A stretch of 64,000 bases of DNA, from contig JAXLUN010000001.1 in the NCBI GenBank assembly GCA_046329535.1, positions 496,001 to 560,000 of the forward strand. Direction: 5' to 3'. Below, in pieces: positions 43,046-52,057 of the stretch. Both the position numbers and the translations under genes were made by a program. A model generated the notes under the pieces. The model ran no database searches, was not told where the DNA came from, and saw only the letters and a program-made list of their open reading frames with translations. Each line of letters starts with the position of its first letter. Position 1 is the first letter of the stretch. Source of the stretch: Bog-950 sp046329535 (GTDB taxonomy: Bacteria; Bacteroidota; Bacteroidia; Chitinophagales; LD1).

Positions 43046-43999
43046 ATGATGACCTCTTTTAAAAATAAAATATTGGTGACCGGTGGAGCCGGATTTGTGG
43101 GTAGTACCATGGTAGACAAATTGATTGAGAACCCGGATAATTTTGTACTTATTCTGGATAATCTCTCTACCGGAAACATCAGCCGTTTACCGGCTAATAA
43201 TCCTCTTGGAAACTGGAAGTTTGTAAAGTGCGATGTCAATTCTTATCGAGACATAGCGGCTATCATGACTTCCTACAATTTTGATTATGTATTTCACTAT
43301 GCTGCTGTGGTAGGAGTAAAAAGAACATTGGATAATCCGGTATCGGTTTTAAACGATATTAATGGATTCAAGTATGTGCTTGATTTAAGCAAGAATACAG
43401 GTATAAAGAGAATTTTCTTTTCATCATCATCAGAGGTTTACGGAGAGCCGTTTGAGCATCCGCAAAACGAAATGACAACTCCGCTTAACTCGCGCTTACC
43501 ATATGCCGTAGTAAAAAATGTGGGAGAATCATTTTTGAAAAGTTACAAGCAGGAGTTTGATCTGGATTATACTATTTTCCGTTTTTTCAACACCTATGGG
43601 CCCAAGCAAAGCAGCGATTTTGTAATGACACGTTTTATTAAGGCAGCCTTGGACAATAAACCAATTACCGTATATGGCGATGGTTCACAAACCCGCACAT
43701 TCTGTTATCGAGATGATAATGTGGAAGCCTGTGTAAGAACTTTGTACGATAGCCTCCATGTAAACGATACGGTGAATATTGGTAGTGATTTTGAAATTTC
43801 AGTAATTGATTTGGCAAAATTGATTATTAAAATAACGAACTCAAAATCTGAAGTAATTCACCTGCCAGCGTTAACCGAAGGAGATATGACCAGGCGTAAA
43901 CCCGATATTGCCAAAATGCATGCATTGCTCAATCGACCTATGACAACTTTAGAAGAGGGCATCCGCAAAACTATCGAGAGCGGATTGTATAATTTCTAA
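43046..43999 (+). CDS. NAD-dependent sugar epimerase/dehydratase (UXS-like SDR)
   Basis: The 317-residue protein is an extended short-chain dehydrogenase. It has the NAD motif VTGGAGFVGS and the catalytic YAVVK (Tyr-x-x-x-Lys). SSSEVYGEPFEHPQNE is closest to UDP-glucuronate decarboxylases and related epimerases, and FFNTYGPKQSSDFV follows. It does not show the specific RmlB (dTDP-glucose 4,6-dehydratase) motif, so the substrate is open. It lies between rfbA (18-nt gap) and galE (2-nt gap) in a likely sugar-nucleotide operon. Confidence 0.88.
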   Translation: MMTSFKNKILVTGGAGFVGSTMVDKLIENPDNFVLILDNLSTGNISRLPANNPLGNWKFVKCDVNSYRDIAAIMTSYNFDYVFHYAAVVGVKRTLDNPVSVLNDINGFKYVLDLSKNTGIKRIFFSSSSEVYGEPFEHPQNEMTTPLNSRLPYAVVKNVGESFLKSYKQEFDLDYTIFRFFNTYGPKQSSDFVMTRFIKAALDNKPITVYGDGSQTRTFCYRDDNVEACVRTLYDSLHVNDTVNIGSDFEISVIDLAKLIIKITNSKSEVIHLPALTEGDMTRRKPDIAKMHALLNRPMTTLEEGIRKTIESGLYNF

Positions 44000-44001
44000 G
44001 C

Positions 44002-45024
44002 ATGGCAAAGATACTTGTTACCGGAGGTTGCGGCTACATTGGTTCGCATACTATTGTCGATTTGCTGGATAATGGTTTTGAAGTGGTGAGTATTGACAGC
44101 AATATCCGCTCTAAGGCCGAAACTGTAGAGCGTATTTTCAGTATTACTCAACAACGAATCATCAATCATTCGATTGATTTATGTGATAAAGAAGCTACGC
44201 GCAAAGTTTTTCGGGAAAATAAATTTGATGGCATTATCCATTTTGCCGCATTAAAATCGGTTCCGGAGTCGGTGCATAAGCCCTTGATGTATTACAAGAA
44301 TAATCTCAATTCACTCATCAATCTTCTTGAACTGGCAGACGAATTTGATGTGAGAAATTTTGTTTTCTCTTCATCGTGTTCTGTTTACGGCAATACTACC
44401 CAGTTGCCGGTTACTGAAGAAACTTCTTTTGAGAAAGCCGAATCACCCTATGCCCATACTAAGCAATTGGGTGAAGATATTATTCAGGCTCATGCCAAAG
44501 TAGCGAAGGGAAATTTTATTCTGCTGCGTTACTTTAACCCGGTAGGGGCTCATGAAAGCGGAAAAATGGGAGAAGATACCACCGATGTGATTACTGCGAT
44601 TGTTCCGCGCATAACCGGAACGGCCATCGGTAAGTATCCGTCATTTACTGTATTTGGAACAGATTATGATACACGCGATGGTTCGTGTGTGCGCGATTAC
44701 ATCCACGTAATGGATATAGCTCATGCACACACCAGAGCTATGATATATGCAGAGGGTTCTAAGAAATCAGAACATGGTAACACGGAGATATTTAATCTGG
44801 GCACAGGAAATGGTGTAACTGTTCTGGAGGCCATAAAATCTTTTGAAAAAGTTTCGGGGCAAAAACTGAATTATACATTAGGTCCGCGAAGAGATGGCGA
44901 TGTGGTTTCTATTTATGCCAACAATAATAAAGCCGTCTCTGCACTGAATTGGCAGATTAAGCGCAATCTAGACACTATGATGAAGACCGCCTGGGCTTGG
45001 GAGAAGGCTATGGCCACAAACTAA
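44002..45024 (+). CDS. galE: UDP-glucose 4-epimerase
   Basis: GalE interconverts UDP-glucose and UDP-galactose (or the N-acetyl forms). The 340-residue SDR has ILVTGGCGYIGSHTIVDLLDNG, the SSSCSVYG region, catalytic YAHTK, and the GalE-specific DYDTRDGSCVRDYIHVMDIA. It starts 2 nt after the UXS-like gene. The downstream symporter's frame overlaps its 3' end, but the likely symporter start is 80-95 nt later. Confidence 0.95.
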   Translation: MAKILVTGGCGYIGSHTIVDLLDNGFEVVSIDSNIRSKAETVERIFSITQQRIINHSIDLCDKEATRKVFRENKFDGIIHFAALKSVPESVHKPLMYYKNNLNSLINLLELADEFDVRNFVFSSSCSVYGNTTQLPVTEETSFEKAESPYAHTKQLGEDIIQAHAKVAKGNFILLRYFNPVGAHESGKMGEDTTDVITAIVPRITGTAIGKYPSFTVFGTDYDTRDGSCVRDYIHVMDIAHAHTRAMIYAEGSKKSEHGNTEIFNLGTGNGVTVLEAIKSFEKVSGQKLNYTLGPRRDGDVVSIYANNNKAVSALNWQIKRNLDTMMKTAWAWEKAMATN

Positions 45025-45119
45025 TTCAGATTTCTGCTGTCCTTTTATCGTCCACTCTCCACATATATCTATTTATAACTGTACAGATAGCGGAAGCACA
45101 TTGGATGTATTTTGGCAAG

Positions 45120-46577
45120 ATGTCAGCTACATTAATCTTAGCATTTGTATTAGTCTATTTTGCTCTTTTGCTCGGTATAGCTTTTTATACTTCCCGAGGA
45201 GCAACTGATGAGACTTTCTATATAGGGCAGAAAAAAAGTAATTGGCTCTTGGTGGCTTATGGAATGATTGGCACTTCGCTAAGTGGAGTTACTTATATGA
45301 GTGTGCCGGGCGAAGTAAACGCAAAGGGCTTCGCCTATATGCAGGTGGTTATTGGTTATTTCATTGGCTATATGGTTGTGGCATTTGTGCTGCTACCTTT
45401 GTATTACAAGCTAAATCTCACATCTATATACAGTTACCTGAAAACCCGTTTTGGTAATACATCATACAAAACAGGGGCTTCGTTTTTTATTTTATCACGC
45501 ACATTGGGGGCTTCTATCCGGATATATCTGGTGCTGATGGTTCTGCAGCATTTTCTGCTCGATGGGCTTAATATTCCCTTCGCTGTTTCAGTGTTTGTTA
45601 TACTATTGATGATACTACTGTATACTTTCAATGGTGGTGTAAAGACGATTGTATGGACGGATACATTACAAACCACCGGCATGATTCTGGCTCTGGTTAT
45701 CACTATTTATCTCATTACCACTGAACTCAATTTTTCGGTTGGAACCTTGCTGGCGCATGTGAGCAACAAGGACTACACAAAGATATTTCAAACCGAAGAC
45801 TGGCTGGCTGGCAACTTTTTTATCAAGCAGATTTTAGGTGGTGCATTTGTCACTATTACCATGACTGGCTTAGATCAGGAAATGATGCAGAAAAATATTT
45901 CAGTAAAAACACTGGGCGAGAGCCAAAAGAACATGATTTTCTTTTCGGTTATACTGGTAGCTGTTAATCTACTTTTTCTTATACTAGGTGCTGCACTTTA
46001 TATTTTTTTGGAGGCAAAAGGTGTTTCATTTCCAGCTAAAACCGATGAGACATTTTCCTTTGTTGCATTACAATATTTACCTCCAGTAGCCGGATTGATT
46101 TTTATCATTGGACTAGTCAGTGCTTTATTCCCGAGTGCAGATGGTGCCTTAACGGCACTTACTTCTTCTTTCTGTATCGATATTCTCGGCTTAAAAGAAA
46201 GAGCCGACATGAATGTGGAGCAAAAATCAAGAACCCGTAAAACGGTGCATATCAGTATAACCTTAATTTTTGTATTGCTGATTCTGCTATATCAAAAAAT
46301 TATCGAGGCCTCGGTTATCTCTACTATATTGAAAGTAGCCGGCTATACCTACGGTCCTTTACTGGGTTTGTTTGCATTTGGCATACTCACTAAGCGGAAA
46401 CCCAAAGAAATACTGGTTCCGGTAATCTGTTTGCTGTCACCGGTAATCTGTTATGTGTTATCTGAAAACTCGAAAGCGTGGTTGGGTGGCTATCAGTTCG
46501 GCTTTGAGCTGTTAATGCTCAACGGATTTATAACATATATGGGACTATTAGCGTTCTCTAAGCAGCAAGCCAGTTAA
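45120..46577 (+). CDS. Sodium:solute symporter family transporter
   Basis: The product is a polytopic membrane protein of about 485 residues (ATG 45120; an in-frame ATG at 45105 adds five). It has around 13 helices, with SLSGVTYMSVPGEV in the first, GLDQEMMQKNISVKTLGESQ in the middle, and SALFPSADGALTALTSSF near helix 9, the SSS-family pattern for Na+-coupled uptake. The substrate (sugar, sialic acid, amino acid) is unknown. The neighbouring galE and UXS-like gene make a sugar possible but are weak evidence. Confidence 0.9.
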   Translation: MSATLILAFVLVYFALLLGIAFYTSRGATDETFYIGQKKSNWLLVAYGMIGTSLSGVTYMSVPGEVNAKGFAYMQVVIGYFIGYMVVAFVLLPLYYKLNLTSIYSYLKTRFGNTSYKTGASFFILSRTLGASIRIYLVLMVLQHFLLDGLNIPFAVSVFVILLMILLYTFNGGVKTIVWTDTLQTTGMILALVITIYLITTELNFSVGTLLAHVSNKDYTKIFQTEDWLAGNFFIKQILGGAFVTITMTGLDQEMMQKNISVKTLGESQKNMIFFSVILVAVNLLFLILGAALYIFLEAKGVSFPAKTDETFSFVALQYLPPVAGLIFIIGLVSALFPSADGALTALTSSFCIDILGLKERADMNVEQKSRTRKTVHISITLIFVLLILLYQKIIEASVISTILKVAGYTYGPLLGLFAFGILTKRKPKEILVPVICLLSPVICYVLSENSKAWLGGYQFGFELLMLNGFITYMGLLAFSKQQAS

Positions 46578-46637
46578 CTCTACGGTTATATAATATCTGT
46601 ATACTAATAACAATTGCTAATCTCAAAATCATCTGAT

Positions 46638-47321
46638 ATGAAAAAGAAAAACTGGAACGAACTGAAAGCTGAATCAAGCTGGCGTATGTTTAAAATTATG
46701 AGCGAGTTTGTTGATGGTTTCGAAAATATGGAGCGTTTCGGTCCATGCATTTCTATATTTGGAAGTGCTCGCACCAAGCCAGAAAATAAATACTATCAAC
46801 TAGCTGAAGTAATTGCTGAAAAATTGTCCAAGGAAGGTTACGGTATTATCACGGGCGGGGGGCCTGGTATTATGGAGGCAGGTAATAAGGGTGCCAAGCA
46901 GGCTAAAGGTCGCAGTGTTGGTTTACATATAGAGTTGGATTTTGAACAGGACTGGAATGAGTATATAGACACCGATAAGTTGCTCATATTTAAATATTTC
47001 TTTGCGCGAAAGGTGATGTTCATTCGGTACGCACAGGCTTTTGTATTTATGCCGGGTGGCTTTGGCACTATGGACGAAATGTTCGAAGTACTTACACTGG
47101 TGCAAACCAAGAAGATAAGTCATGTTCCTATGATTTTTGTTGGCAGCGACTACTGGAAGGGCCTTTTAGACTGGATTAAAAACACCATGCTCGAAAAGGA
47201 AAATAATATCCATGCTAAAGACCTGAAACTGTTTCATGTTACCGATGACCCTGCTAAGGTGGTGAAGATTATCAATCAGCATTACAAGCAAACTGCCCTT
47301 AAACCGAACTACACACTTTAA
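46638..47321 (+). CDS. LOG-family phosphoribohydrolase
   Basis: From ATG 46638 the product has 227 residues with the LOG signatures GGGPGIME (73-80) and PGGFGTMDE (139-147). These bind the phosphoribosyl group. Proven members (LOG/YgdH) cut nucleoside 5'-monophosphates such as cytokinin ribotides or purine nucleotides, although many genomes call them lysine decarboxylases, which is incorrect. It stands between the symporter and the M23 gene (15-nt gap to the latter). Confidence 0.92.
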   Translation: MKKKNWNELKAESSWRMFKIMSEFVDGFENMERFGPCISIFGSARTKPENKYYQLAEVIAEKLSKEGYGIITGGGPGIMEAGNKGAKQAKGRSVGLHIELDFEQDWNEYIDTDKLLIFKYFFARKVMFIRYAQAFVFMPGGFGTMDEMFEVLTLVQTKKISHVPMIFVGSDYWKGLLDWIKNTMLEKENNIHAKDLKLFHVTDDPAKVVKIINQHYKQTALKPNYTL

Positions 47322-47336
47322 GCAGCTTTGCAAAGT

Positions 47337-49127
47337 ATGATGAACTCGGTAAGACATATACTCTTTCTGGTATTTATTCTATTGCTGAACGGCTCTTTTC
47401 ATTCTGCACCGGAAAGAACCCCTCCCATGATTTATGCATCATTGCCGGTTCTTGATTCGGTATTTATGCCCGATTTAGAACAACTTCCCTCAAATTACTT
47501 CCAATCACCGCTGGATGTACCGTTAACTATTGTAGGTAATTTTGGCGAGCCACGAAGAGCACACTTTCATACCGGCCTCGATTTTAGAACTAATCAGGAA
47601 GAGGGGCACGTGGTGTTTGCAACAGCCGATGGATATATTTCCCGAATCAATGTGTCCGGAGCGGGTTATGGCAATGCTCTTTATATCACCCACCCCAATG
47701 GTTTTGTAACTGTGTATGGACACTTGTTGAAGTTTCATCCACGCATAGAAAAGCGATTAAGAGCAGAACAATACGCCAAAGAGAATTTTACAGTAGATTT
47801 CAATCTGCAGGTCAATGAAATTGCTGTGAAGCAGGGAGACACGATTGCTTTTAGTGGAAACACCGGGGGGAGCGGTGGTCCGCATTTGCACTTTGAAATA
47901 CGCGATAGTCTGGAGCGCATTTATAACCCGATGTTATTTGACTATAAATTGAAAGACAACATTAAGCCGACAATCAGCTACCTGAAGTTTTATCCTCTGG
48001 ATGCGTTAAAGAATAAGTGCGATGGATACCGCATAAAGCCGGTTGGAAAACTGGGGCAGTATGAAATACCTACCGGCACCGTTAAATTGAATGATAAACT
48101 TGTAGGGATTTCTGTCAATGCTTATGATGGTATTAATCTGTCGGAATCGCATATTGGTATATACAATATGACCGCCTTTGATGGCGATAAAATGATTTAC
48201 GAGTTTCAGATAGACCGAATTGCTTTTACCGATAAGCGCACGGTGTTCAGCCATATAGATTATCCGGTTTTTATGCACGAGGGAAAAAAGAGTTTTCACA
48301 AAGCCTTTAAAGACCCAGGAAACAACTGCCCTGTTTATTCTAATTTGCAAAACAGAGGGATGGTTGATTTAAGTGACGGTAAGGTACATCGCCTGCATAT
48401 AGAAATAAGTGATTTTGCCGGCAATGTATCGGCTGTTAAGTTCAACTTACAGTATGACCCTGCCAGCATACTCTTTAAGGAAACTCCATTCCGCTACACC
48501 ACCAAATTTGATTACGACCATTTCAATGAATTCTCTAACTCTGACATTTCTCTTAAAATTCCTGCGGGTTGTTTGTTCGATGATGTTTATTTCAATTACT
48601 CGTCTGTTGTTTCGGTTGATCCATCCATCTTCTCCAAAGTACATCAGTTAGATAACAGCAACACCCTGAGCAACGACTGGTTCGACCTTTCTATTAAAGT
48701 AGAAAACCTGGCGACTGCTTTGAATGATAAAGCCATTATAGTCTACAAAGGAAGTGATGGTGTAGCGACTGCCCGGGGGGGTAAATATGAAAAAGGGTTT
48801 ATAACCACTCGTGCCCGTGACTTTGGTAGTTACTATATACGCATAGATACCACTGCACCCAAAATAAGTCCGCTCAATGTACTGCCTGGCAGAAATATGC
48901 GGAACTACAAAAAATTACTTTTTAAAATAACCGATAACCTGAGTGGCATTACCGATTTTGATACTTACCTGGACGGTCAATGGATAGTAACTGAATACGA
49001 TGCCAAAACTTTCACGTTGTTCCATTACCTGAATCCATCTCTTGCTGCTGGCGAGCACACCTTTAAAGTAGTGGTAACCGATGAGCGTAATAATCGGAGT
49101 GAGTATTCGGTTAGTTTTTTGATGTAG
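47337..49127 (+). CDS. Secreted M23-family metallopeptidase
   Basis: From ATG 47337 the product has 596 residues. A signal-like N-terminus precedes the zinc endopeptidase domain (about 62-195): H78-x3-D82 (HTGLD), H129 (YGHL) and H183-L-H185. These are the LytM/M23 metal and catalytic residues, used to cut peptidoglycan cross-bridges. The long C-terminal part (about 200-596) is beta-rich, with Ig-like or FN3-like strands (for example KAIIVYKGSDGVATARG). An outer-envelope enzyme or cell-surface hydrolase is likely. The TTG at 47328 is an alternative start. Confidence 0.9.
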   Translation: MMNSVRHILFLVFILLLNGSFHSAPERTPPMIYASLPVLDSVFMPDLEQLPSNYFQSPLDVPLTIVGNFGEPRRAHFHTGLDFRTNQEEGHVVFATADGYISRINVSGAGYGNALYITHPNGFVTVYGHLLKFHPRIEKRLRAEQYAKENFTVDFNLQVNEIAVKQGDTIAFSGNTGGSGGPHLHFEIRDSLERIYNPMLFDYKLKDNIKPTISYLKFYPLDALKNKCDGYRIKPVGKLGQYEIPTGTVKLNDKLVGISVNAYDGINLSESHIGIYNMTAFDGDKMIYEFQIDRIAFTDKRTVFSHIDYPVFMHEGKKSFHKAFKDPGNNCPVYSNLQNRGMVDLSDGKVHRLHIEISDFAGNVSAVKFNLQYDPASILFKETPFRYTTKFDYDHFNEFSNSDISLKIPAGCLFDDVYFNYSSVVSVDPSIFSKVHQLDNSNTLSNDWFDLSIKVENLATALNDKAIIVYKGSDGVATARGGKYEKGFITTRARDFGSYYIRIDTTAPKISPLNVLPGRNMRNYKKLLFKITDNLSGITDFDTYLDGQWIVTEYDAKTFTLFHYLNPSLAAGEHTFKVVVTDERNNRSEYSVSFLM

Positions 49128-49197
49128 TGTGGATGCCCCTATGCTATACAATCCTGACCCTCATTTTTAAATTTCTGTAATTTCACATGAACAAAAG

Positions 49198-50544
49198 ATG
49201 AGTATAGTGGGCCGAGTATTGATTATAGACGATGAAGAAAAACTCCGTGGCCTTTTGGCTCGCATTATCGGGCTGGAGGGCTTTGAAGTAATAGAAGCGG
49301 GTGATGGTAAAACAGCTTTAAAAAAACTGGAGCAGCAAGACTTTGATGTGGTGCTTTGCGATGTAAAGCTGCCTGATGCCAACGGAGTAGAATTATCGCA
49401 AAGTATGAAGGGGAAGTACCCGCAAGTAGAAATTATTTTGCTTACGGCTTACGGAAACATTCCCGATAGCGTGCAGGCCATTAAAAACGGAGCGTTCGAT
49501 TACCTTACAAAAGGCGATGATAACAACCGGATTATTCCACTGCTGCACCGCGCTATTGAAAAAGTAAAACTGAACCGCCAGTTACAGCAACTGCAAAAGC
49601 AAGTGGGAGAAAAGTATTCCTTCAGCAACATTACCGGTGAATCAAAAGCTATAAAAGCAGCCATTGAACCCGCAAAAAAAGTAGCAGCAACCGATGCTAC
49701 TGTTTTGCTGTTAGGCGAAACCGGAACAGGCAAGGAAGTGTTTGCGCAAGCCATTCATAGTGCCGGTAGCCGCGCTAATAAACCTTTTGTGGCTATCAAC
49801 TGCTCGGCTTTTAGTAAAAATTTACTGGAAAGCGAAATGTTCGGGCACAAAGCCGGAGCCTTTACCGGAGCAATTAAAGACAAAAAAGGATTGCTTGAAG
49901 AAGCCAACAGCGGAACAATCTTTCTGGATGAGATTGGAGAGATGAGTTTGGAACTACAGGCCAAACTGTTGCGGGTGTTGGAAACAGGCGAGTTTATAAA
50001 AGTGGGTGAAAGCAAAACGAGCAAAACCAATGTGCGCATTATTGCCGCTACGCATCGCGATTTGCTGAGCGAAATTACAGCCGGGCACTTTCGTCAGGAT
50101 TTGTATTACCGCCTTTCGGTGTTTCAAATAAAGTTGCCTGCCCTGCGCGAACGGGTAGCCGATATTGAACCTTTAGCCCAACACTTTGCCGCTTTGTTTG
50201 CCGCCAAAACCAACAAAAAGCCGCCACATCTTTCGCCCAATTTTACCGAAGCGCTAAAACGCCACCACTGGCCCGGCAACATACGCGAGTTAAAAAATGT
50301 AATGGAGCGCAGCGTTATCCTTGCCACCGGCAACGAACTGACAACCGATTTGCTTCCTTTTGAAATTCAACAGCAATTATCCAATGAAGGAAGTGCCCTT
50401 TCGGCCTTTTCGCTACAAGCGGTAGAGAAACTGCAAATACAAAAAGTACTCAACTACACCGGTGGCAATAAAACCGAAGCGGCTAAACTACTTGGCATTG
50501 GCTCGGCTACTTTGTATAGGAAGATTGAGGAGTATAAATTGTAA
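49198..50544 (+). CDS. NtrC-family sigma-54 response regulator of the kdp locus
   Basis: The 448-residue protein has a receiver domain (2-120) with Asp55 in VVLCDVKLPD, a sigma-54 AAA+ domain (about 145-370) with Walker A GETGTGKE and the sigma-54-contacting GAFTGA, and a C-terminal Fis-type HTH (GNKTEAAKLLGIGSATLYRK). It should activate RpoN promoters upon phosphorylation. It stands in place of the OmpR-type KdpE. Its cognate kinase is probably the HAMP-PAS histidine kinase at 58938. A candidate -24/-12 promoter lies at 51555. The gene is separated from its presumed targets by the nuclease gene. Confidence 0.93.
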   Translation: MSIVGRVLIIDDEEKLRGLLARIIGLEGFEVIEAGDGKTALKKLEQQDFDVVLCDVKLPDANGVELSQSMKGKYPQVEIILLTAYGNIPDSVQAIKNGAFDYLTKGDDNNRIIPLLHRAIEKVKLNRQLQQLQKQVGEKYSFSNITGESKAIKAAIEPAKKVAATDATVLLLGETGTGKEVFAQAIHSAGSRANKPFVAINCSAFSKNLLESEMFGHKAGAFTGAIKDKKGLLEEANSGTIFLDEIGEMSLELQAKLLRVLETGEFIKVGESKTSKTNVRIIAATHRDLLSEITAGHFRQDLYYRLSVFQIKLPALRERVADIEPLAQHFAALFAAKTNKKPPHLSPNFTEALKRHHWPGNIRELKNVMERSVILATGNELTTDLLPFEIQQQLSNEGSALSAFSLQAVEKLQIQKVLNYTGGNKTEAAKLLGIGSATLYRKIEEYKL

Positions 50545-50550
50545 GCCGTT

Positions 50551-51414
50551 ATGAAGAAGGGAGAAGGTTTTGAAAAATTAGTGGCTGAAGTTGAGAGAAG
50601 TATAGGGAAAAGTTCCTCTGTCAGAATTCAACATAACGTTAAACTAAAAACAAAAAAGGGGAATTACAGACAGATCGATATCCTCATTGAACAAGCTGTA
50701 GAGCGATTTCTGTATAGAACAATTATTGAGTGCAAGGACAGGAAATCAAAAGTTAATGCTAGAGAGGTGAATGCGTTTAAAACTCTGATGGAGAGTGTTG
50801 ATGCACACCAAGGAATAATGGTCTCAAAATCTGGCTTTCAAAAAGGCGCAATTACTGAGGCTGCTAACGAAAGAATATTGCTTTATAGATTAAGTGATGC
50901 GCATAATGCAGCAGAGTATTTAAAAGCCGCACTCATTAGCCAATATCAATACACTGTTAAACACGTAGAAACAATTGTCAGCTTTCAAGAAAAAAAGGAA
51001 ATCAACAAAGAAGTTAACTTGTATTCAACCCTTAAAGTAGAGGGTATGCCTAATGAATTTTCATTAGTAAAAATTATAGAGATAGAACTGGAGAAAGAAA
51101 GAACTCAAATCCCTAAAAACTTTATAAAGAATTTAGTTGTGAAAGATGGGATGATAGCTGTAACAGAGGGTGAGGCTACAGGAAGCATTAGTTTTAACCA
51201 ACCTGTTTACTACGAAAGTAGAGGGGAAAGGACGGTGATAACTGGTTTTGAATCTCGATATAAGATAGAATTTCTATTGCGCAGTGGGGAGGTGGAGAGC
51301 TATAAACAGTACCAAGATATTAAGTCTAGTAGTCCGGTAGCTTTTGTCACTGGAGTCAAAGTAGGCAATGAGAGATTTAATCTTATCGAAAGAATAGACC
51401 CATCCAAAATGTAA
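50551..51414 (+). CDS. Mrr-like PD-(D/E)xK restriction endonuclease
   Basis: The 287-residue protein has a nuclease core: D43 in RQIDILIE and E60-x-K62 in IIECKDRK, spaced as in PD-(D/E)xK enzymes of the Mrr or type IV restriction family. YRTIIECKDRKSKVNAREV is followed by a helix with GIMVSKSGFQKGAITEAANE, also Mrr-like. The C-terminal half (about 140-287) is of unknown fold. Its codons favour AGA and ATA, and it looks more AT-rich than the regulator and kdp genes on either side, suggesting acquisition. It is 6 nt after the regulator stop and is closed by its own terminator. Confidence 0.8.
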   Translation: MKKGEGFEKLVAEVERSIGKSSSVRIQHNVKLKTKKGNYRQIDILIEQAVERFLYRTIIECKDRKSKVNAREVNAFKTLMESVDAHQGIMVSKSGFQKGAITEAANERILLYRLSDAHNAAEYLKAALISQYQYTVKHVETIVSFQEKKEINKEVNLYSTLKVEGMPNEFSLVKIIEIELEKERTQIPKNFIKNLVVKDGMIAVTEGEATGSISFNQPVYYESRGERTVITGFESRYKIEFLLRSGEVESYKQYQDIKSSSPVAFVTGVKVGNERFNLIERIDPSKM

Positions 51415-51437
51415 TTGCCTCTCATTCTGAAACACCC

Positions 51438-51463
51438 ACCCTCTCAAAATGAGAGGGTTTTTC
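51438..51463 (+). terminator. Rho-independent terminator after the nuclease gene
   Basis: ACCCTCTCA pairs perfectly with TGAGAGGGT around an AAA loop and is followed by TTTTCT. It would stop read-through from the regulator and nuclease into the kdp genes, which therefore need their own promoter. Confidence 0.85.
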
Positions 51464-51477
51464 TACTCTGTTTACAT

Positions 51478-51523
51478 GATTGAATTTTCCTGGTAAAGCG
51501 CAAACCTGCGCCAGTATTCAATC
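51478..51523. promoter_or_regulatory. Candidate upstream activator dyad for the kdp promoter
   Basis: GATTGAAT (51478-51485) and ATTCAATC (51516-51523) form an exact inverted repeat. Inside it are CTGG/CCAG and a pair of GCGC elements around AAACCT. The centre is about 80 nt upstream of the predicted transcription start of the candidate sigma-54 promoter, in the range used by NtrC-type activators. Confidence 0.5.
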
Positions 51524-51554
51524 TTACATCTTACACCCTACAACTCACATCCGC

Positions 51555-51570
51555 TGGCATTTCGTTGGCA
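51555..51570 (+). promoter_or_regulatory. Candidate sigma-54 (-24/-12) promoter of the kdp operon
   Basis: TGGCATTTCGTTGGCA matches the RpoN consensus TGGCAY-N5-TTGCA in all but one base. The invariant GG (51556-51557) and GC (51568-51569) are exactly 10 nt apart. Transcription would start near 51580, just before the ATG of the next gene at 51594. It agrees with the sigma-54 type regulator encoded upstream. Confidence 0.6.
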
Positions 51571-51593
51571 TAAAGCAGGCAAACGCATTCTAT

Positions 51594-51941
51594 ATGTTAA
51601 CCGAGTACAATTCCGTGCAGATGATACAAAACGAGTTTCCTGCACTGGCCTATCAACTAAAACAGGGCTCAAGTATTAGGCAGCTATTTAAAGCCGTTCA
51701 TAATTTGGCTGATTACACCAAAGAACAATTGCTTGAAAACAATCAATTGGAAATTGAGCACTGCTATTTGGTAGCCAAACATATTTCCGAACAAGGGACG
51801 AACCTTTCTAAGCTGGCTATCGAAAACATCTTTATCTACAGTGTAAGTCATTTGCTGGAGGTATCACTGGCGGTTTCCGGTGAAGCACGCTCTCTCTTCT
51901 TGAGCTTTTTCGGGAAAGAATACAGCCGTCAAATCAATTAA
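51594..51941 (+). CDS. Hypothetical helical protein of the kdp operon
   Basis: From ATG 51594 the product has 115 residues (a TTG at 51480 would add 38, but that stretch contains the candidate promoter and dyad). It is soluble, predicted all-helical, with a central helix (VHNLADYTKEQLLENNQLEIEHC region) and no known motif. It is the first gene after the -24/-12 promoter and precedes the two micro-proteins and kdpA by 22 nt and more. A regulatory or accessory role in potassium uptake is an inference from position. No family name could be given with certainty. Confidence 0.65.
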   Translation: MLTEYNSVQMIQNEFPALAYQLKQGSSIRQLFKAVHNLADYTKEQLLENNQLEIEHCYLVAKHISEQGTNLSKLAIENIFIYSVSHLLEVSLAVSGEARSLFLSFFGKEYSRQIN

Positions 51942-51963
51942 TCATCCTTATAAATCAACAACC

Positions 51964-52047
51964 ATGACAGCAGCAATTCTCTTTGGTATCGGGCTTTTAT
52001 GCTTCGGCCTCTTTTACAAAACCATCGATTTTTTCGAAAACATCTAA
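51964..52047 (+). CDS. 27-residue membrane micro-protein of the kdp operon
   Basis: An ATG at 51964 opens a short frame encoding MTAAILFGIGLLCFGLFYKT then IDFFENI. It is one transmembrane helix (about 4-18) with a charged C-terminus, and it ends at TAA 52045-52047, 10 nt before kdpF. The spacing (22 nt before, 10 nt after) and the conserved look (helix, then YKxIDFFEN) argue for a real product. It is unlike KdpF and may be a second small subunit or a partner of KdpFABC. There is no direct evidence of translation. Confidence 0.6.
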   Translation: MTAAILFGIGLLCFGLFYKTIDFFENI

Positions 52048-52057
52048 ACAAAATTCC

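Noticed and set aside
50551..51414. Full restriction-modification system or transposon around the nuclease
   Set aside because: No methyltransferase, recombinase or flanking repeats could be found in the neighbouring sequence.
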